Assembly (NCBI RefSeq): GCF_007483665.1
Contig: NZ_VIQO01000012.1
Coordinates: 1 to 64,000 of the forward strand
Reading direction: 5' to 3'
From: Catellatospora sichuanensis
GTDB lineage: Bacteria > Actinomycetota > Actinomycetes > Mycobacteriales > Micromonosporaceae
DNA: 64,000 nucleotides
The translations under genes and the position numbers were made by a program. Every line of letters begins with the position of its first letter. The first letter of the stretch is position 1. This document shows, in pieces, positions 17,451 through 26,559 of this stretch. Under the pieces are notes generated by a model that saw only the letters and a list, made by a program, of their open reading frames with translations, did no database searches and was not told the origin of the DNA.

Positions 17451-17668
17451 TCTGCTCGAAGCTGGACGTGTGAGTCTTCGAGCGGGCCCTCGAGGTCGCC
17501 GCCGGCTTGTCGCTGTGGCCTGACGCCGTGCGGGCGCTATCCCAGCCCGGCCTGCACGAGCAGGTCCCTGCGCTGCAATAACAAACATTCGTAGTGACCG
17601 ATCATGACCTGCGTGTCCGGCGGCACGGCCCTCGCGTGCGTCAGGGCGGCACACCGCCCCGGAAGCCG

Positions 17669-19255
17669 CTACTCGTCGTGCCTGGCCACGGCCGGAGCCA
17701 CGACAGCCGCCTGCCGGTCAGGCGACCGGCCGGCCAGCACGTACGCCGCGACCGCACCGACCCCGATCACGCACGAACCCGTCGCCGCGGCCGACAGGTC
17801 GGGCAGCACGATGAACGCGTTCTCGATGGGCCGCCGCAGCGCGAACGCGGCGGCAGCACCAGTGGTGACCGCGATGGCCGACAGCCCGGCCAGGTGCGCC
17901 GCCCGAACACCACCACCGGACCGGTACATCGCCACCAGCCAGCCGATTTCCACCGCCAGCGCCAGCACCGTGAGCAGGGTGGACGTGCCGCTCAGCGACT
18001 CGGCGTCGTAAAGCACGGTGAGCGCGGTGATGGTCACCGCAAGCGGCACCAGAATGTTGGCGAGCATCCACAGCGCCTGCGCGGACGTCCCCAGCGGACG
18101 GGACTGCCGCAGCCGCCGCAGCGGCATGAACAGCACCAGCAGCATGACCGCGAGCACCAGCACCAGGTAGTAAAGCACCGCCGCTGGTGTGGAGACCACC
18201 GACACCGAGGCGTCCTGCCGTACCCACATCCCGGCCTCGTCGCGGCGCAGCAGGCCGTCGCGGCCGTTGGCGACCAGCACGACATGCTGCCCGCCGACGG
18301 TCTCGTACACGACCAGCCCGAGCGAGGACAGGTGGACCGCCGGATCGCCCAAACCCGGGTAGCCGGCGACCAGCCGCGCGTACGCCGGTCCGGACACCCG
18401 CCAGTCGGTGCGCCACAGCCGCCCGCCGTCAGTGCTGCGCTGCACGTGCAGCTCGCCGGGAACGACGCGATAGCAGACCGATCCGGCGCAGTCGCTGGTC
18501 AGCATGTCCGGCAGCCGCTCGACGAGCGGCGTCGGGGACACCGCGGGTGACGACGGGTCGGGTCCGGGCGTCGGCGTCGGTTGCGGCGACTCGTCATCGC
18601 GGGCCCAGGTCAGTCCCGCGTCGTTGCTGTAGAGCAGGTCACCGGCCCGCGGGTACGTCTCGTCGGAGTCCCCGCCGCCACGCACCAGCCGGCCGTCCGC
18701 TTGACCCACCCAGACCGTGTTCGGGTAGTCCGGCGGGGTGGTCGCCACGGTGGCAAGCAGACCCAGCGGCAGCAGCACGAGCAGGCGCAGGGACCGTGCC
18801 GTGCCGTCGGGCAGAGCGGTCGTGCGCCGGAACGCCCAGCCGGTCAGCAGCAGCGCGGGCAGCGCGACCAGATCGCTCGGGTCGGCCAGGAACTGCGCCG
18901 GGCCACGCACCGCCGACCACAGCGTCGCGGCGGCTTCCGCGCCGGCGGGCACGGCCTTCGACGCGGTGAACGCCAGTCCGGTGAGTACGAGGCTGGCGAG
19001 CGCCAGCGGCCGGACCGGCAGCCGAGGCAGCACCAGAGCCAGCACGCTAGCCAGAATCGGCGGGAACATCAGCATCCCGGCAACGTCGCTGAGTTTGCCG
19101 GTGACCGGGCCCGGCCAGGCCGCTTTGAACACGTGGTCGTTGAGTAGGAGCAGCACCAGCCCCGCCACGCTGACCGGATGGGCCAGCCAGGCCAGCATCC
19201 GCCCGGCGGCGTCCTCCCGTGACAGCATGGCCCCAGTGTCCGCGTGGTTCGTCAC
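17669..19255 (-). CDS. Polytopic membrane protein with extracellular domain
   Basis: This 528-residue protein has an N-terminal block of about five hydrophobic segments (from SVAGLVLLLL to LRLLVLLPLGLLATVATTPP), a central soluble domain of about 180 residues and a C-terminal block of five or six segments. The soluble part contains a Pro/Thr-rich linker, LLYSNDAGLTWARD, VQRSTDGGRLWRTDWRV and WVRQDASVSVV. The SxDGGxxW pattern resembles Asp-box/BNR strands of sialidase-like beta-propellers, though too few are visible for a complete propeller. The function is unknown. ATG 19255 and ATG 19228 are both possible starts. Confidence 0.75.
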   Translation of the reverse strand: MTNHADTGAMLSREDAAGRMLAWLAHPVSVAGLVLLLLNDHVFKAAWPGPVTGKLSDVAGMLMFPPILASVLALVLPRLPVRPLALASLVLTGLAFTASKAVPAGAEAAATLWSAVRGPAQFLADPSDLVALPALLLTGWAFRRTTALPDGTARSLRLLVLLPLGLLATVATTPPDYPNTVWVGQADGRLVRGGGDSDETYPRAGDLLYSNDAGLTWARDDESPQPTPTPGPDPSSPAVSPTPLVERLPDMLTSDCAGSVCYRVVPGELHVQRSTDGGRLWRTDWRVSGPAYARLVAGYPGLGDPAVHLSSLGLVVYETVGGQHVVLVANGRDGLLRRDEAGMWVRQDASVSVVSTPAAVLYYLVLVLAVMLLVLFMPLRRLRQSRPLGTSAQALWMLANILVPLAVTITALTVLYDAESLSGTSTLLTVLALAVEIGWLVAMYRSGGGVRAAHLAGLSAIAVTTGAAAAFALRRPIENAFIVLPDLSAAATGSCVIGVGAVAAYVLAGRSPDRQAAVVAPAVARHDE

Positions 19256-19405
19256 GCAGTGATCTCAGACCGAGCACACACCGGCGTCACCTGCAGCTCG
19301 GTGTAGGTCGCTACCGGAGCCAGTCGGCCGAGTACCCGCACCTGGCCCGTGTAGGCGCTCCGGAAGGCTCGTGCAGGGGAACCGAATTACGCGACGACAG
19401 CGGAG

Positions 19406-19975
19406 TCACCGGAGGCCGGAGGAGCCTTGTCGTGGGGAGAGGGTCAGCCTGCGTCGCTCTCGGTCGATTGCGGTGACGACGACCGTGATCTCGTCGCCGA
19501 CTTGGACGACATCCGAAGGAGCTTCCAGGGGTGTCAATGTGAGGTCTCGTAGGTGGACCAGGCCCTCGATTCCGTCGGCGACCTGGACGAAGACGCCGAA
19601 TGGGACGATCTTGGTGACCTGTCCCTGCAGTATCTGCCCCACCGCATTGCCGTCGGCGAATACCTGGAAGGGGTCCGGCTGCGTCGCTCGCAAGGACAGT
19701 CTGGCCTCCATGTTCGATGTGTCGAACTGAAGGAACTCACATGAGACGCGCTGTCCGACTTGCACGACGTCGGAAGCTGCTTCGAAGCGCCGCCAGGACA
19801 GTTCGGCGCACGTGATGAACCCGACGCCGGGGAAAACGGGGTGGTCTGGGCCATCGTCCAGCGCCACGAACACACCGAAACGTTCGACCGATGTGACGGT
19901 GCCGGAAAGGTGCTCACCGCGACGTAGTGATTCCAGGAACGTCCACAGTTCTGGGTTGTCCGACGGAGCGCCCAT
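19406..19975 (-). CDS. Protein with two S1 RNA-binding domains
   Basis: This 189-residue cytoplasmic protein consists of two S1-like OB folds. The first is GEHLSGTVTSVERFGVFVAL with EASDVVQVGQRVSCEFL, and the second is LQGQVTKIVPFGVFVQV, IEGLVHLRDLT and DVVQVGDEITVVVTAID ending RRRLTLSPRQ. S1 pairs bind RNA in ribosome-associated and RNA-processing proteins; this size fits the small S1-domain proteins of actinobacteria, perhaps stress- or ribosome-related. The ATG at 19975 has GAAAGG upstream. Its 3' end lies close to the membrane-protein gene on the same strand, with about 150 bases between. Confidence 0.8.
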   Translation of the reverse strand: MGAPSDNPELWTFLESLRRGEHLSGTVTSVERFGVFVALDDGPDHPVFPGVGFITCAELSWRRFEAASDVVQVGQRVSCEFLQFDTSNMEARLSLRATQPDPFQVFADGNAVGQILQGQVTKIVPFGVFVQVADGIEGLVHLRDLTLTPLEAPSDVVQVGDEITVVVTAIDRERRRLTLSPRQGSSGLR

Positions 19976-20059
19976 GCCGCCCAGCCTTTCACGAGGAGCC
20001 GTGTGCTGGGAGATGCGGTCACGCTGCAGGCTGGAGGGGCGTCCGCCCGAGCGGATGCC

Positions 20060-20610
20060 CCTGCGATGGTGAACTACCGCAGCGGGACGAAGTGCGCTCG
20101 ATCGGGTTGGCCCAGGATGCGTAGGTCGGGGTGAGGCACAGCTCAACCTGGTGCTTGCGGGCCAAGCGCCGGATCTGTGCGCCCTTGTGCAGCGGACAGG
20201 TTGTCCAGGATTACGTAGGTCACGCCACCGTCGGGGCGTGCGGCGCAGATCGACTTCAGCGCCGCGAGGGTGTTCGTGGTGCCCTTTCTGCAGCGGTTGA
20301 TGACCCACAGCGTGTCCTCTCGCCGACCGAGTGGCAGCCGTGGACGCAGCGGACACCGTGGGTGGGGTGGTGGGCGGCCGGCAGCCGTCGTGGGTGTCCC
20401 TGCGCGGCCCAGTTCGCCGGCGGTGGGTCGGATCCCGAACGGCCCGAACTCGTCGAAGGCGAAGACCCGCTGCGGGAAGCGGTCCAGAATTTCCTCGATC
20501 CGGTTCAGCCTCGCGTCGCGGTCCGGGAAATTACCCACGTCTTGGTCGGTGGCTTTCGCGAGGGCGGCGCGAACGCCGCGGTCGCGGTTCCGCGGCTGGA
20601 GCGTGTCAGG
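20060..20610 (-). pseudogene. IS630-family transposase pseudogene
   Basis: The minus strand encodes the DDE core of an IS630-like transposase: RFPQRVFAFDEFGPFGIRPT contains the first Asp region, then TLWVINRCRKGTTNTLAALK and VTYVILDNLSA with the second Asp. The frame then shifts by one base, and the continuation QIRRLARKHQVELCLTPTYA and SWANPIERT carries the final Glu. The N-terminal helix-turn-helix region is missing. It is inactive. Confidence 0.75.
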
Positions 20611-20635
20611 TAGTGAAGGGCTGGCCGGCGTGGAC

Positions 20636-21202
20636 TCACGGGCCCGCTGGGCCGTTGACGAAGGCGAGGATGTCCCGGATCTGCGGGGAGTACCCACGGG
20701 TCGTGTCCACGACGAGCGTCGGCACTCCCAGGGAGATCCCGTTGAACGCGTCCAGGGATGCCGAGCCATCCCGCAGGCGGCGCAGCAGGTCGTCGTCATC
20801 GTGTGCGGCCCTGTGCGTACCGGCGGCGGCCCGTTCGACGATCCTGCCTTCGGCGATCGACGCCGAGACCGTGCACCGGATGACCCGCATCCGCGCCAGA
20901 GCGGTGAGGGGCTCCAGCCCTGGGCGCCACAGCCGGTCCTGGAACGCGGCCTCGGCCACGACGGTAGTACCGGACTCCAGCAGCATCCGCAGCGCGGCGA
21001 AGAACGTCGCCAGCACGCGTCGGCTGACCTCGTCGCCGGGGCGGGGCCGATAGCCGGGGATCGCGTGGGCCATGCCCTCCTTGATCTCGTCCCGGCAGAC
21101 CGCGGGACAGCCCAGGGCCCGGGCGAGTTCGTGGGCGAGGGTTGTCTTCCCGGTGCCGGGCGGACCGCTGATGACGGCGAGGGTGGGTAAGTGTTCGGCC
21201 AC
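20636..21202 (-). CDS. P-loop kinase-like ATPase
   Basis: This protein of about 188 residues has a Walker A motif VISGPPGTGKTTLAHELA at the N-terminus, CRDEIKEGM, an acidic segment in VVAEAAFQDRLW and a lid-like Arg-rich region. The order matches small AAA_33/zeta-toxin-like kinases that phosphorylate sugars, nucleotides or antibiotics. It follows the HAD gene and the broken NUDIX gene on the same strand, which suggests an old three-gene operon for a phosphorylated metabolite. The start is uncertain: GTG 21202 begins the P-loop domain 24 bases after the NUDIX stop, while the frame stays open to 21409. It appears intact. Confidence 0.7.
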   Translation of the reverse strand: MAEHLPTLAVISGPPGTGKTTLAHELARALGCPAVCRDEIKEGMAHAIPGYRPRPGDEVSRRVLATFFAALRMLLESGTTVVAEAAFQDRLWRPGLEPLTALARMRVIRCTVSASIAEGRIVERAAAGTHRAAHDDDDLLRRLRDGSASLDAFNGISLGVPTLVVDTTRGYSPQIRDILAFVNGPAGP

Positions 21203-21225
21203 GGTGGACCAGGCTACCGCGCTGG

Positions 21226-21806
21226 CTACGGGTCCAAATGATGCGTCTCCGCTGCTGGCGCCCGGCGGGGTCCTTGCCGATTCGGCATGGTCAGCCACAT
21301 TGACGTCACGGCCCGGCAGCGGCTGTGGGTGGCCGTCCTCGCAATACAACGCTCCGCCGCCGCGGTGGGCGATGCGGGCCAGCAGCCGCCGCGCCGGACG
21401 CGGCGCCACGAGCCGGCCAGCTCCCCCACGGGCACGAGAACCCAGCCGGCCATCTCGCCATCCGGTGCCAGCTGGAAGCGGTCGGTGTCATCTGCGGTCA
21501 GGATCCCGCCGTCGAAGACGAACATCAGGCTGCCGTCCCAAGGCGACCGTGGCTGGGTCCAGTCGACGCACAGCAGGTCACCGACGGATAGCACGGCGCC
21601 GAGCTCCTCGGCACTCTCCGCTGGCACGCCCGCCGCGGGGACTCGCCGGGCTCCAGCGCACCGCCGGAATCTCCGCGGTGTCCTCATACGCCGGGCGCAC
21701 CACCAGCACCCGACCGGACCCGTCGCGAAACCAGCGCACCGGCCGCGGCACGGACCCGGGTGAGTCCGGCGAGGTGGGCCGGGGCCGGCGACACCTCGGC
21801 GGTCAT
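21226..21806 (-). pseudogene. NUDIX hydrolase with several frame breaks
   Basis: The ATG at 21804 to 21806 overlaps the HAD stop codon (TGATG) and starts MTAEVSPAPAHLAGLTRVRA. The frame then breaks. The next conserved piece, GRVLVVRPAYEDTAEIP, is in another frame, the NUDIX box fragment GALEPGESP in a third, and ESAEELGAVLSVGDLLCVDW restores the second frame to the end at 21226. At least three single-base losses are needed to rebuild an ordinary NUDIX protein. Unless these are sequence errors, it makes no enzyme. Confidence 0.7.
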
Positions 21807-22519
21807 CAGCTGTCGGCCGGTAGGCCGCGGTGCCCGTCGAGGTTGATCCCAGGTCCAGCCGGATGGGCGTAGGACAGGGATGGGCGAACGTCCACGACGT
21901 CCATACCCGCGGCTTGCGCCGCACGGACGCCGATGGCCGAGTCTTCGAACACCAGGCACCGCGCAGGCGCCGCCTCGAGTCTGGCCGCCGCGGCCAAAAA
22001 GATCGCCGGGTCGGGCTTGCCGATGCCGACGTCGTCGAAGCTGACCACCGTGTCGAACAGCTCATACAGGCCGGTGCCGTGCAGGCCGGCGAGCACAACG
22101 TCGCGCTCGGCTCCGGTCGCCACCGCGCACCGCAGTCCACGCGCGCGGGCTTGCACGGCGACCGCGCGCACGGGTTCGAAGACCCGCACCTGCCCTGCGC
22201 GGGCGGCCAGACGGGTCCGGGTCTCGGCGAAGATGTCCTCGACCGGCACGGACAGGGTGCGGCCGTGTTCGCGTTCCCACTGGCGCAGTCGTTCGGGAGT
22301 ACGGGTGCCGCGAGCGGCGGTGTACCACTGCCAGGTGATCTCGACCTGGCACCACTGCCGCAGCACCTCGGCAAGGACGACGTAGTTCAACGGCTGCGAG
22401 TCCACGAGCGTGCCGTCCCAATCGAACAACACCGAGTCATAGCTGTCCCAGTCCACCTCGAACGCGGACTCGGATGGCATGCGGGGTGCTGGCGTGTGCT
22501 CGCCGTGGGTCTCCGTCAC
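21806..22519 (-). CDS. HAD-superfamily hydrolase, beta-phosphoglucomutase-like
   Basis: This 237-residue protein has HAD motif I SVLFDWDGTLVDS (nucleophile and acid Asp), a helical cap (subclass I), motif II in CAVATGAERD, motif III Lys and motif IV as GIGKPDPAIFLAAAARL and CLVFEDSAIGVRAAQAAGM. This is the phosphoglycolate phosphatase/beta-phosphoglucomutase-like group, which dephosphorylates small phosphorylated metabolites using Mg2+. It is the first gene of a minus-strand set with a NUDIX pseudogene, overlapping by TGATG, and a P-loop kinase. ATG 22519 is the only good start. Confidence 0.85.
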   Translation of the reverse strand: MTETHGEHTPAPRMPSESAFEVDWDSYDSVLFDWDGTLVDSQPLNYVVLAEVLRQWCQVEITWQWYTAARGTRTPERLRQWEREHGRTLSVPVEDIFAETRTRLAARAGQVRVFEPVRAVAVQARARGLRCAVATGAERDVVLAGLHGTGLYELFDTVVSFDDVGIGKPDPAIFLAAAARLEAAPARCLVFEDSAIGVRAAQAAGMDVVDVRPSLSYAHPAGPGINLDGHRGLPADS

Positions 22520-22539
22520 CTGCTGATCCTACGGCTGGC

Positions 22540-22740
22540 GGCCCGGTGTTCGACGCATTGGATCACCCGCTGCCGCAGTACTGTCCGCGACTACGAGCGC
22601 CACGCCGCGATGGTCCAGTGGGCCATGGTCATCGTCATGACCCGACGACCGGCCCGCCCGCTACCACCGCGCACGCCGACTCAAGACCAAACCCCGCACC
22701 GGCTGACCTCGCTATCTAACGGGCGCTGAGGAAGGCGCCC
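22540..22740 (+). mobile_element. IS5/IS427-type transposase C-terminal remnant
   Basis: The plus strand encodes HWITRCRSTVRDYERHAAMV, then QWAMVIVMTRRPA. It is closely similar to the transposase tail at 25963 to 26199 in the opposite orientation. It lacks the N-terminal and middle parts and any start. It fills most of the gap between the HAD gene and the mycothiol-dependent isomerase gene. Confidence 0.65.
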
Positions 22741-22838
22741 GCGCGCCATCCAACGGCACGTATCAGTGCGGAGGCACCCGCCGCATCGGCTGTGAAAATC
22801 GCTGTCCAGTTGTCGGAGCACATTGATAGAAAGCCGGG

Positions 22839-23633
22839 GTGCACAAACTTCTCACGTTCTCTGATCATCTGCGGCTGATTGACGAACGGTCGACCGCCTT
22901 CCGCGCCGCGGTCGCCGCGGCGCCCACCCTCGACCTGCAGGTGCCGAACCATCCCGAGCGGACGCTGTTCGACCTCGTGCAACACGCCGGTATGGGCCGC
23001 CGCAAAACAGCCGCCATCATCGCTGCAGGGCCGGCTGACGCTCCCCCAGAGAAGTCTGCTTGGGAGACCGGCACGGGCGCGCCGCGGGAACGCGAGGCTC
23101 TTTTGGCCTGGTGGACCGAGTCCGTCGAGCAGCTGACGAGCACGCTGCGCGAGGCCGGCCCGGACCGCGGTTGTTGGACGTGGTGGGGTGACTCGCAGTC
23201 ACCGCAAACGTCCGGTGCATGGGCTCGGCGCCAAGTTCCCGAGATCGCGGTGCACACCTATGATGTCCAGCTCACCGTGGGGACCCCGGAGCCGCTACCA
23301 GACGAGGTCGCCCTCGACGGTTTCGACGATTGCCAGTTCACCCTCTGCTCGACGGATGTCGCCTGGCCGCACGAACCCGCCGTCGTCGATTACTACGCCA
23401 CCGAGGGCCGCTCTTGGCGTCTTCGGCTGTCCGGCGACGGCGCATGGGCCGCCCGTCTCGGCGCGCCGACTGCCAGCGAGGACCCGGACACGGCCGACGC
23501 CTCCGCCCGGGGCACGGCCAGTGACCTGGTCCTGTTCTTTTACGGCCGCATACCGCCGGAATCGCCGAAGCTGGAGCTGGACGGCGACCGTCGCATCTTC
23601 CACCAGCTCATCGCCTGGGACCCGTCCGTGTGA
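22839..23633 (+). CDS. Maleylpyruvate-isomerase-family mycothiol-dependent enzyme
   Basis: This 264-residue protein has an N-terminal DinB-like four-helix domain (RSTAFRAAVAAAP, RTLFDLVQHAGMGRR with its conserved His) and the family signature ARRQVPEIAVHTYDVQ, giving the second His and acidic residue of the divalent metal site. The C-terminal domain contains SDLVLFFYGRIPP, the usual SCP2-like closing segment. Members use mycothiol for isomerisation or thiol transfer in detoxification. The GTG at 22839 begins MHKLLTFSDHL with a modest purine-rich site. It is a single gene flanked by an IS remnant. Confidence 0.8.
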   Translation: MHKLLTFSDHLRLIDERSTAFRAAVAAAPTLDLQVPNHPERTLFDLVQHAGMGRRKTAAIIAAGPADAPPEKSAWETGTGAPREREALLAWWTESVEQLTSTLREAGPDRGCWTWWGDSQSPQTSGAWARRQVPEIAVHTYDVQLTVGTPEPLPDEVALDGFDDCQFTLCSTDVAWPHEPAVVDYYATEGRSWRLRLSGDGAWAARLGAPTASEDPDTADASARGTASDLVLFFYGRIPPESPKLELDGDRRIFHQLIAWDPSV

Positions 23634-23792
23634 CAATCGACGACACGCCACCTCGTGCGCCCGGAGGCCGAGGCCGCAGCGGCGACGGCCCCGCAAGGGC
23701 GTTCACTTGGGCCCGTGGTGCTCCCGAGACCTTTTCGAGCACGTCGCTGCGCAGCAGGGCACGGTCCTGGCAGCCGACGACGAAGGGGTCCG

Positions 23793-23981
23793 ATGGTGAC
23801 CGCCGCCGTCGACCGTTCTACCTGGCCACGAGTGTCGCCGTACCTGCACTGCCGGGCACCGGTGCTGCATGACAACGACGGCACCCCGATACACGCGAAC
23901 CTGTCCTACGTGTGTCGCGACCCGTGGGGCCAGATAGGCACGACCCATGCGACGCCCGACCCTGCACCGACCCGCCGGTGA
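23793..23981 (+). CDS. Short ORF, possible SsgA-like fragment
   Basis: A 62-codon frame starts ATGGTGACC and encodes PVLHDNDGTPIHANLSYVCR followed by DPWGQIG. The pattern of a beta strand followed by LxYxxxDPW vaguely recalls the start of SsgA-type sporulation regulators, but the remaining domain is absent, so it would be a truncated copy. There is no strong ribosome site. I am not confident that it is expressed. Confidence 0.3.
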   Translation: MVTAAVDRSTWPRVSPYLHCRAPVLHDNDGTPIHANLSYVCRDPWGQIGTTHATPDPAPTRR

Positions 23982-24035
23982 CGACAATCCACGCCCCGGC
24001 GGCCATGCTGCCGCCGGAACGCCGGAAGGGTCGAG

Positions 24036-24074
24036 TCACTTGGCGCCTTCGCCGTTGGCTTTCTTGCCTGCCAT
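24036..24074 (-). CDS. Twelve-residue peptide ORF behind a strong ribosome site
   Basis: Thirty bases downstream of the sulfotransferase gene, GGAAGGGG stands a few bases before an ATG, and the frame encodes MAGKKANGEGAK before TGA. The ribosome site is better than those of most genes nearby. It may be a real very short peptide, the intact start of a gene truncated by rearrangement, or a chance ORF. Confidence 0.3.
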   Translation of the reverse strand: MAGKKANGEGAK

Positions 24075-24104
24075 GTCCCCTTCCCTGGCGGAGAGCCAGA
24101 GCCG

Positions 24105-25061
24105 TCACTCATATCCCATGGCCGGGATGACCTTGCCAAGTGCTTCTTCGATCAACTTGCGGGTTGCGTCGTCGAATTGGTCGTTGCGGTGAGTCAGCTT
24201 GTGCGACTGAAACGACGAAGGTGTGGCGAAATCGTCGACGCCGAGCCGTTCGAACAGGGCGCGGCGCTGCCCGGGCCAGTCGGCTGCGAGATCTTCTGCT
24301 TTCACCTCGATGTATCGCCTGCCCGTCAGGTCGACCGTGTTCCTCCAGGTGAGCCATCGGTGGTAGACCGGCTTGAGGTAGGCGAGCGCGCCGTCGACGG
24401 TGGGTGGTGCCCATGGCTGGGCCAGGTGGGATGCGAGCACTGAGACCGGATGACGCTTGATGTGCACGATGGTCGCTTCGGGGACCAGTTCCCAGAGGAA
24501 CTCCATGCTCAGCAGGTTGAACGGTGTCTTCTCGCACCAGGTCGGCTTGCCCGCGTCGGCGGCTGCTCCGCCGAACAAGGTGTCGATCAGGCCGCGCAGG
24601 ATGGCGAGCAGTTCGCCCCGGTCGCTGAAATACCTGGGAACTACCCGCCGGCGGCTCAGCGGTACGAACGGCCCGGCGGGTCGGTCGGCGTTCCCGAAGC
24701 CTTCCGCGGGCGCAGGTTCGTCGAAGGTGCCTGCGATCAGCTGCGGCCAGAGCTGTTGCACCGCGTCCCGGTAGCGCTGCTCGCCGACCAGCTCGGGAAC
24801 GGTTTTGCCGCGATCATCGCGCCGGCCGGGCATTCGCACGGTGAGGAAGTCGCTCAGCCGGTGCAGGGCGTCCTCACCGACGTCGGGGTCGTATCGATCG
24901 GTGAGCGCGTCGGTCAGGTCCCGTAGGCCACCCGGGTCGATGAGGAACTTGGTCTCCATGGGAATCCGATGTATCAGCGGATGTTCACCGATGATGTTGG
25001 CGATCCGTGATGTTCCCGAACGACCGGTGCCGGCAACGAAGATCGGTGAGGGGGACGACAT
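24105..25061 (-). CDS. Sulfotransferase-family protein
   Basis: This 318-residue cytoplasmic protein opens with the 5'-phosphosulfate-binding loop PIFVAGTGRSGTSRIANIIG. The 3'-phosphate-binding region is IVHIKRHPVSVLASHL, with the conserved Arg and Ser of PAPS sulfotransferases, and the C-terminus ends with a helical RKLIEEALG segment. It would move sulfate from PAPS to a hydroxyl or amine of a small molecule, lipid or glycan; the substrate is not deducible. ATG 25061 directly precedes the conserved loop. A 12-codon ORF follows on the same strand. Confidence 0.85.
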   Translation of the reverse strand: MSSPSPIFVAGTGRSGTSRIANIIGEHPLIHRIPMETKFLIDPGGLRDLTDALTDRYDPDVGEDALHRLSDFLTVRMPGRRDDRGKTVPELVGEQRYRDAVQQLWPQLIAGTFDEPAPAEGFGNADRPAGPFVPLSRRRVVPRYFSDRGELLAILRGLIDTLFGGAAADAGKPTWCEKTPFNLLSMEFLWELVPEATIVHIKRHPVSVLASHLAQPWAPPTVDGALAYLKPVYHRWLTWRNTVDLTGRRYIEVKAEDLAADWPGQRRALFERLGVDDFATPSSFQSHKLTHRNDQFDDATRKLIEEALGKVIPAMGYE

Positions 25062-25276
25062 GGCGAGCAGTTAAACCCTCATCCTGGGGCCTGTACAAGC
25101 CATTTATCGCCCGCCACCCGCTGCTGCGCGCCGGACCCATACCCGCCGCGGCGAGTGCGTGCCGGACGGCTGCCTCCAACAAGCGAGCAACGAGTTATCC
25201 GAGCTTCCTAAGTGCCTGTCGAAGAACCGAGCCGCCCGGTGCGCGGACCCGGTCGGGTCTGTCGTAGCATCCGACC

Positions 25277-25894
25277 GTGGACGTCGTCGGCCGTACGCTT
25301 GAGCCTGCGGTCTTACTCGCCTTGAATCACTGGCCGCGATACAAGCACACGCAACCTCAGCCTCAGGTCGATCTCACGGCCCTGCCGCCGTTCTTCGACG
25401 GCCTGCTGCGTGAACTGCCCTGGTGGAACCCGACCTGGCGCATCATCCATGTCGAACCCGCCTATCCGCACGAGTTTCCCAGTGAGCGCGACAGGCAGCG
25501 CAACAGGTTCACGGAGGTCTCGGTGCCTGGGGTGCTCGGTGCCGACGGCACTACGGCGGCGTTCGTCGGCCGGGTGCGCTTCGAAGGCGACCGGCTGCTG
25601 CGCTTTCAAGCCAAGATCGGGGACGTCGTACTCGGATCGGCGGTAGCCGAAGCGGGCAAGCCGGAGCCCCACCCTTTCGCAGCTCTGCTCCGCGGCTTCA
25701 TGGACAACCGGGATATGTCTGTCCAAGACCTGGCCTACGCAACCGAACGCGCCATGGCCACCATCGCTGCGCTCCGCCACGGCGCGCACAGTCCCCACCC
25801 GGTTATCGTCGCGGAATTGGCCCGGGCGCTGGATCTACCTGCTGGGGACCTGGCCGTGATAGCAGGAGTCGAAGCCGACGAGACACCTCCGTAG
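25277..25894 (+). CDS. Protein with C-terminal helix-turn-helix domain
   Basis: This 205-residue protein has an N-terminal part I do not recognise (LPPFFDGLLRELPWWNPTWR, GRVRFEGDRLLRFQAKIGD), which looks like mixed alpha/beta sequence. The C-terminal 55 residues form an XRE-like DNA-binding fold: MSVQDLAYATERAMATIAAL, HSPHPVIVAELARALDLPAG. It may be a regulator with an N-terminal sensor domain. The GTG at 25277 starts MDVVGRTLEP. It is monocistronic and lies next to an IS remnant. Confidence 0.65.
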   Translation: MDVVGRTLEPAVLLALNHWPRYKHTQPQPQVDLTALPPFFDGLLRELPWWNPTWRIIHVEPAYPHEFPSERDRQRNRFTEVSVPGVLGADGTTAAFVGRVRFEGDRLLRFQAKIGDVVLGSAVAEAGKPEPHPFAALLRGFMDNRDMSVQDLAYATERAMATIAALRHGAHSPHPVIVAELARALDLPAGDLAVIAGVEADETPP

Positions 25895-25942
25895 CCGACG
25901 GCGAGTTCGGTATGTAGGGCCCTACGGTCTTGCACGATGGCT

Positions 25943-26462
25943 GAGTGCCGTTGAAGAGCAGGTCAGGCGGGACTGGTGACGGACCGGAGGCGGCCGGCGC
26001 GTTGGTAGCGGGCCAGGCGTCGGGTCATGACGATGACCATGGCCCACTGGACCATCGCAGCGTGGTGTTCCGGGTGGCGTTCGTAGTCGCGGACGGTGCG
26101 CCGGCAGCGGGTGATCCACGACAGCGTCCGCTCGACCACCCATCTGCGGTGCAGGACCTGGAACCCGACTTGGTCGGCCAGCTTGCGCACGATCTCCACG
26201 GCCAGGCCGAGGGTATTGGTGGCCCAGTCGACGAGTTGGCCTGCATATCCGGCGTCGGCCCAGACCCTGAGTACGCCGTTGAAGCAGGTGCGCAGCGCCC
26301 ACAGCAGCGCGCGGGCGGCGTCGCGGTCCTACACGGCGCCGCTGGTTACCAGCACGATTAGCCCGAAGGCACTACCTCGTGTCCGCTTGACACACCGAGA
26401 CCGATTCAGATTCCCGCGCCCTTAGGGCTCGCCTGCCTGACCTGGTTCTTCAACGGGCACTA
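25943..26462 (-). mobile_element. Internally deleted IS5/IS427-type element
   Basis: Both ends are present: GTGCCGTTGAAGAGCAGG on the left, and on the right the reverse complement GTGCCCGTTGAAGAACCAGG, inverted repeats that differ only by small gaps. Between them the minus strand encodes the C-terminal half of an IS427-group transposase: VWADAGYAGQLVDWATN with an Asp, RRWVVERTLSWITRCRRTVR with the final Glu, then MVQWAMVIVMTRRLARY. Upstream of this, the frame is interrupted by TAG and the N-terminal half is missing. At about 520 bp it is shorter than a complete element of roughly 850 bp and cannot transpose by itself. Confidence 0.75.
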
Positions 26463-26559
26463 ACGCGGCGCATCCCTCACCCGGATGCACTGACCTCGGC
26501 GGATCCGGATGTGTGGTGCGCTCGCCGCTACGGCCCGAGCCTTCATGCGGTGGGCGCCC

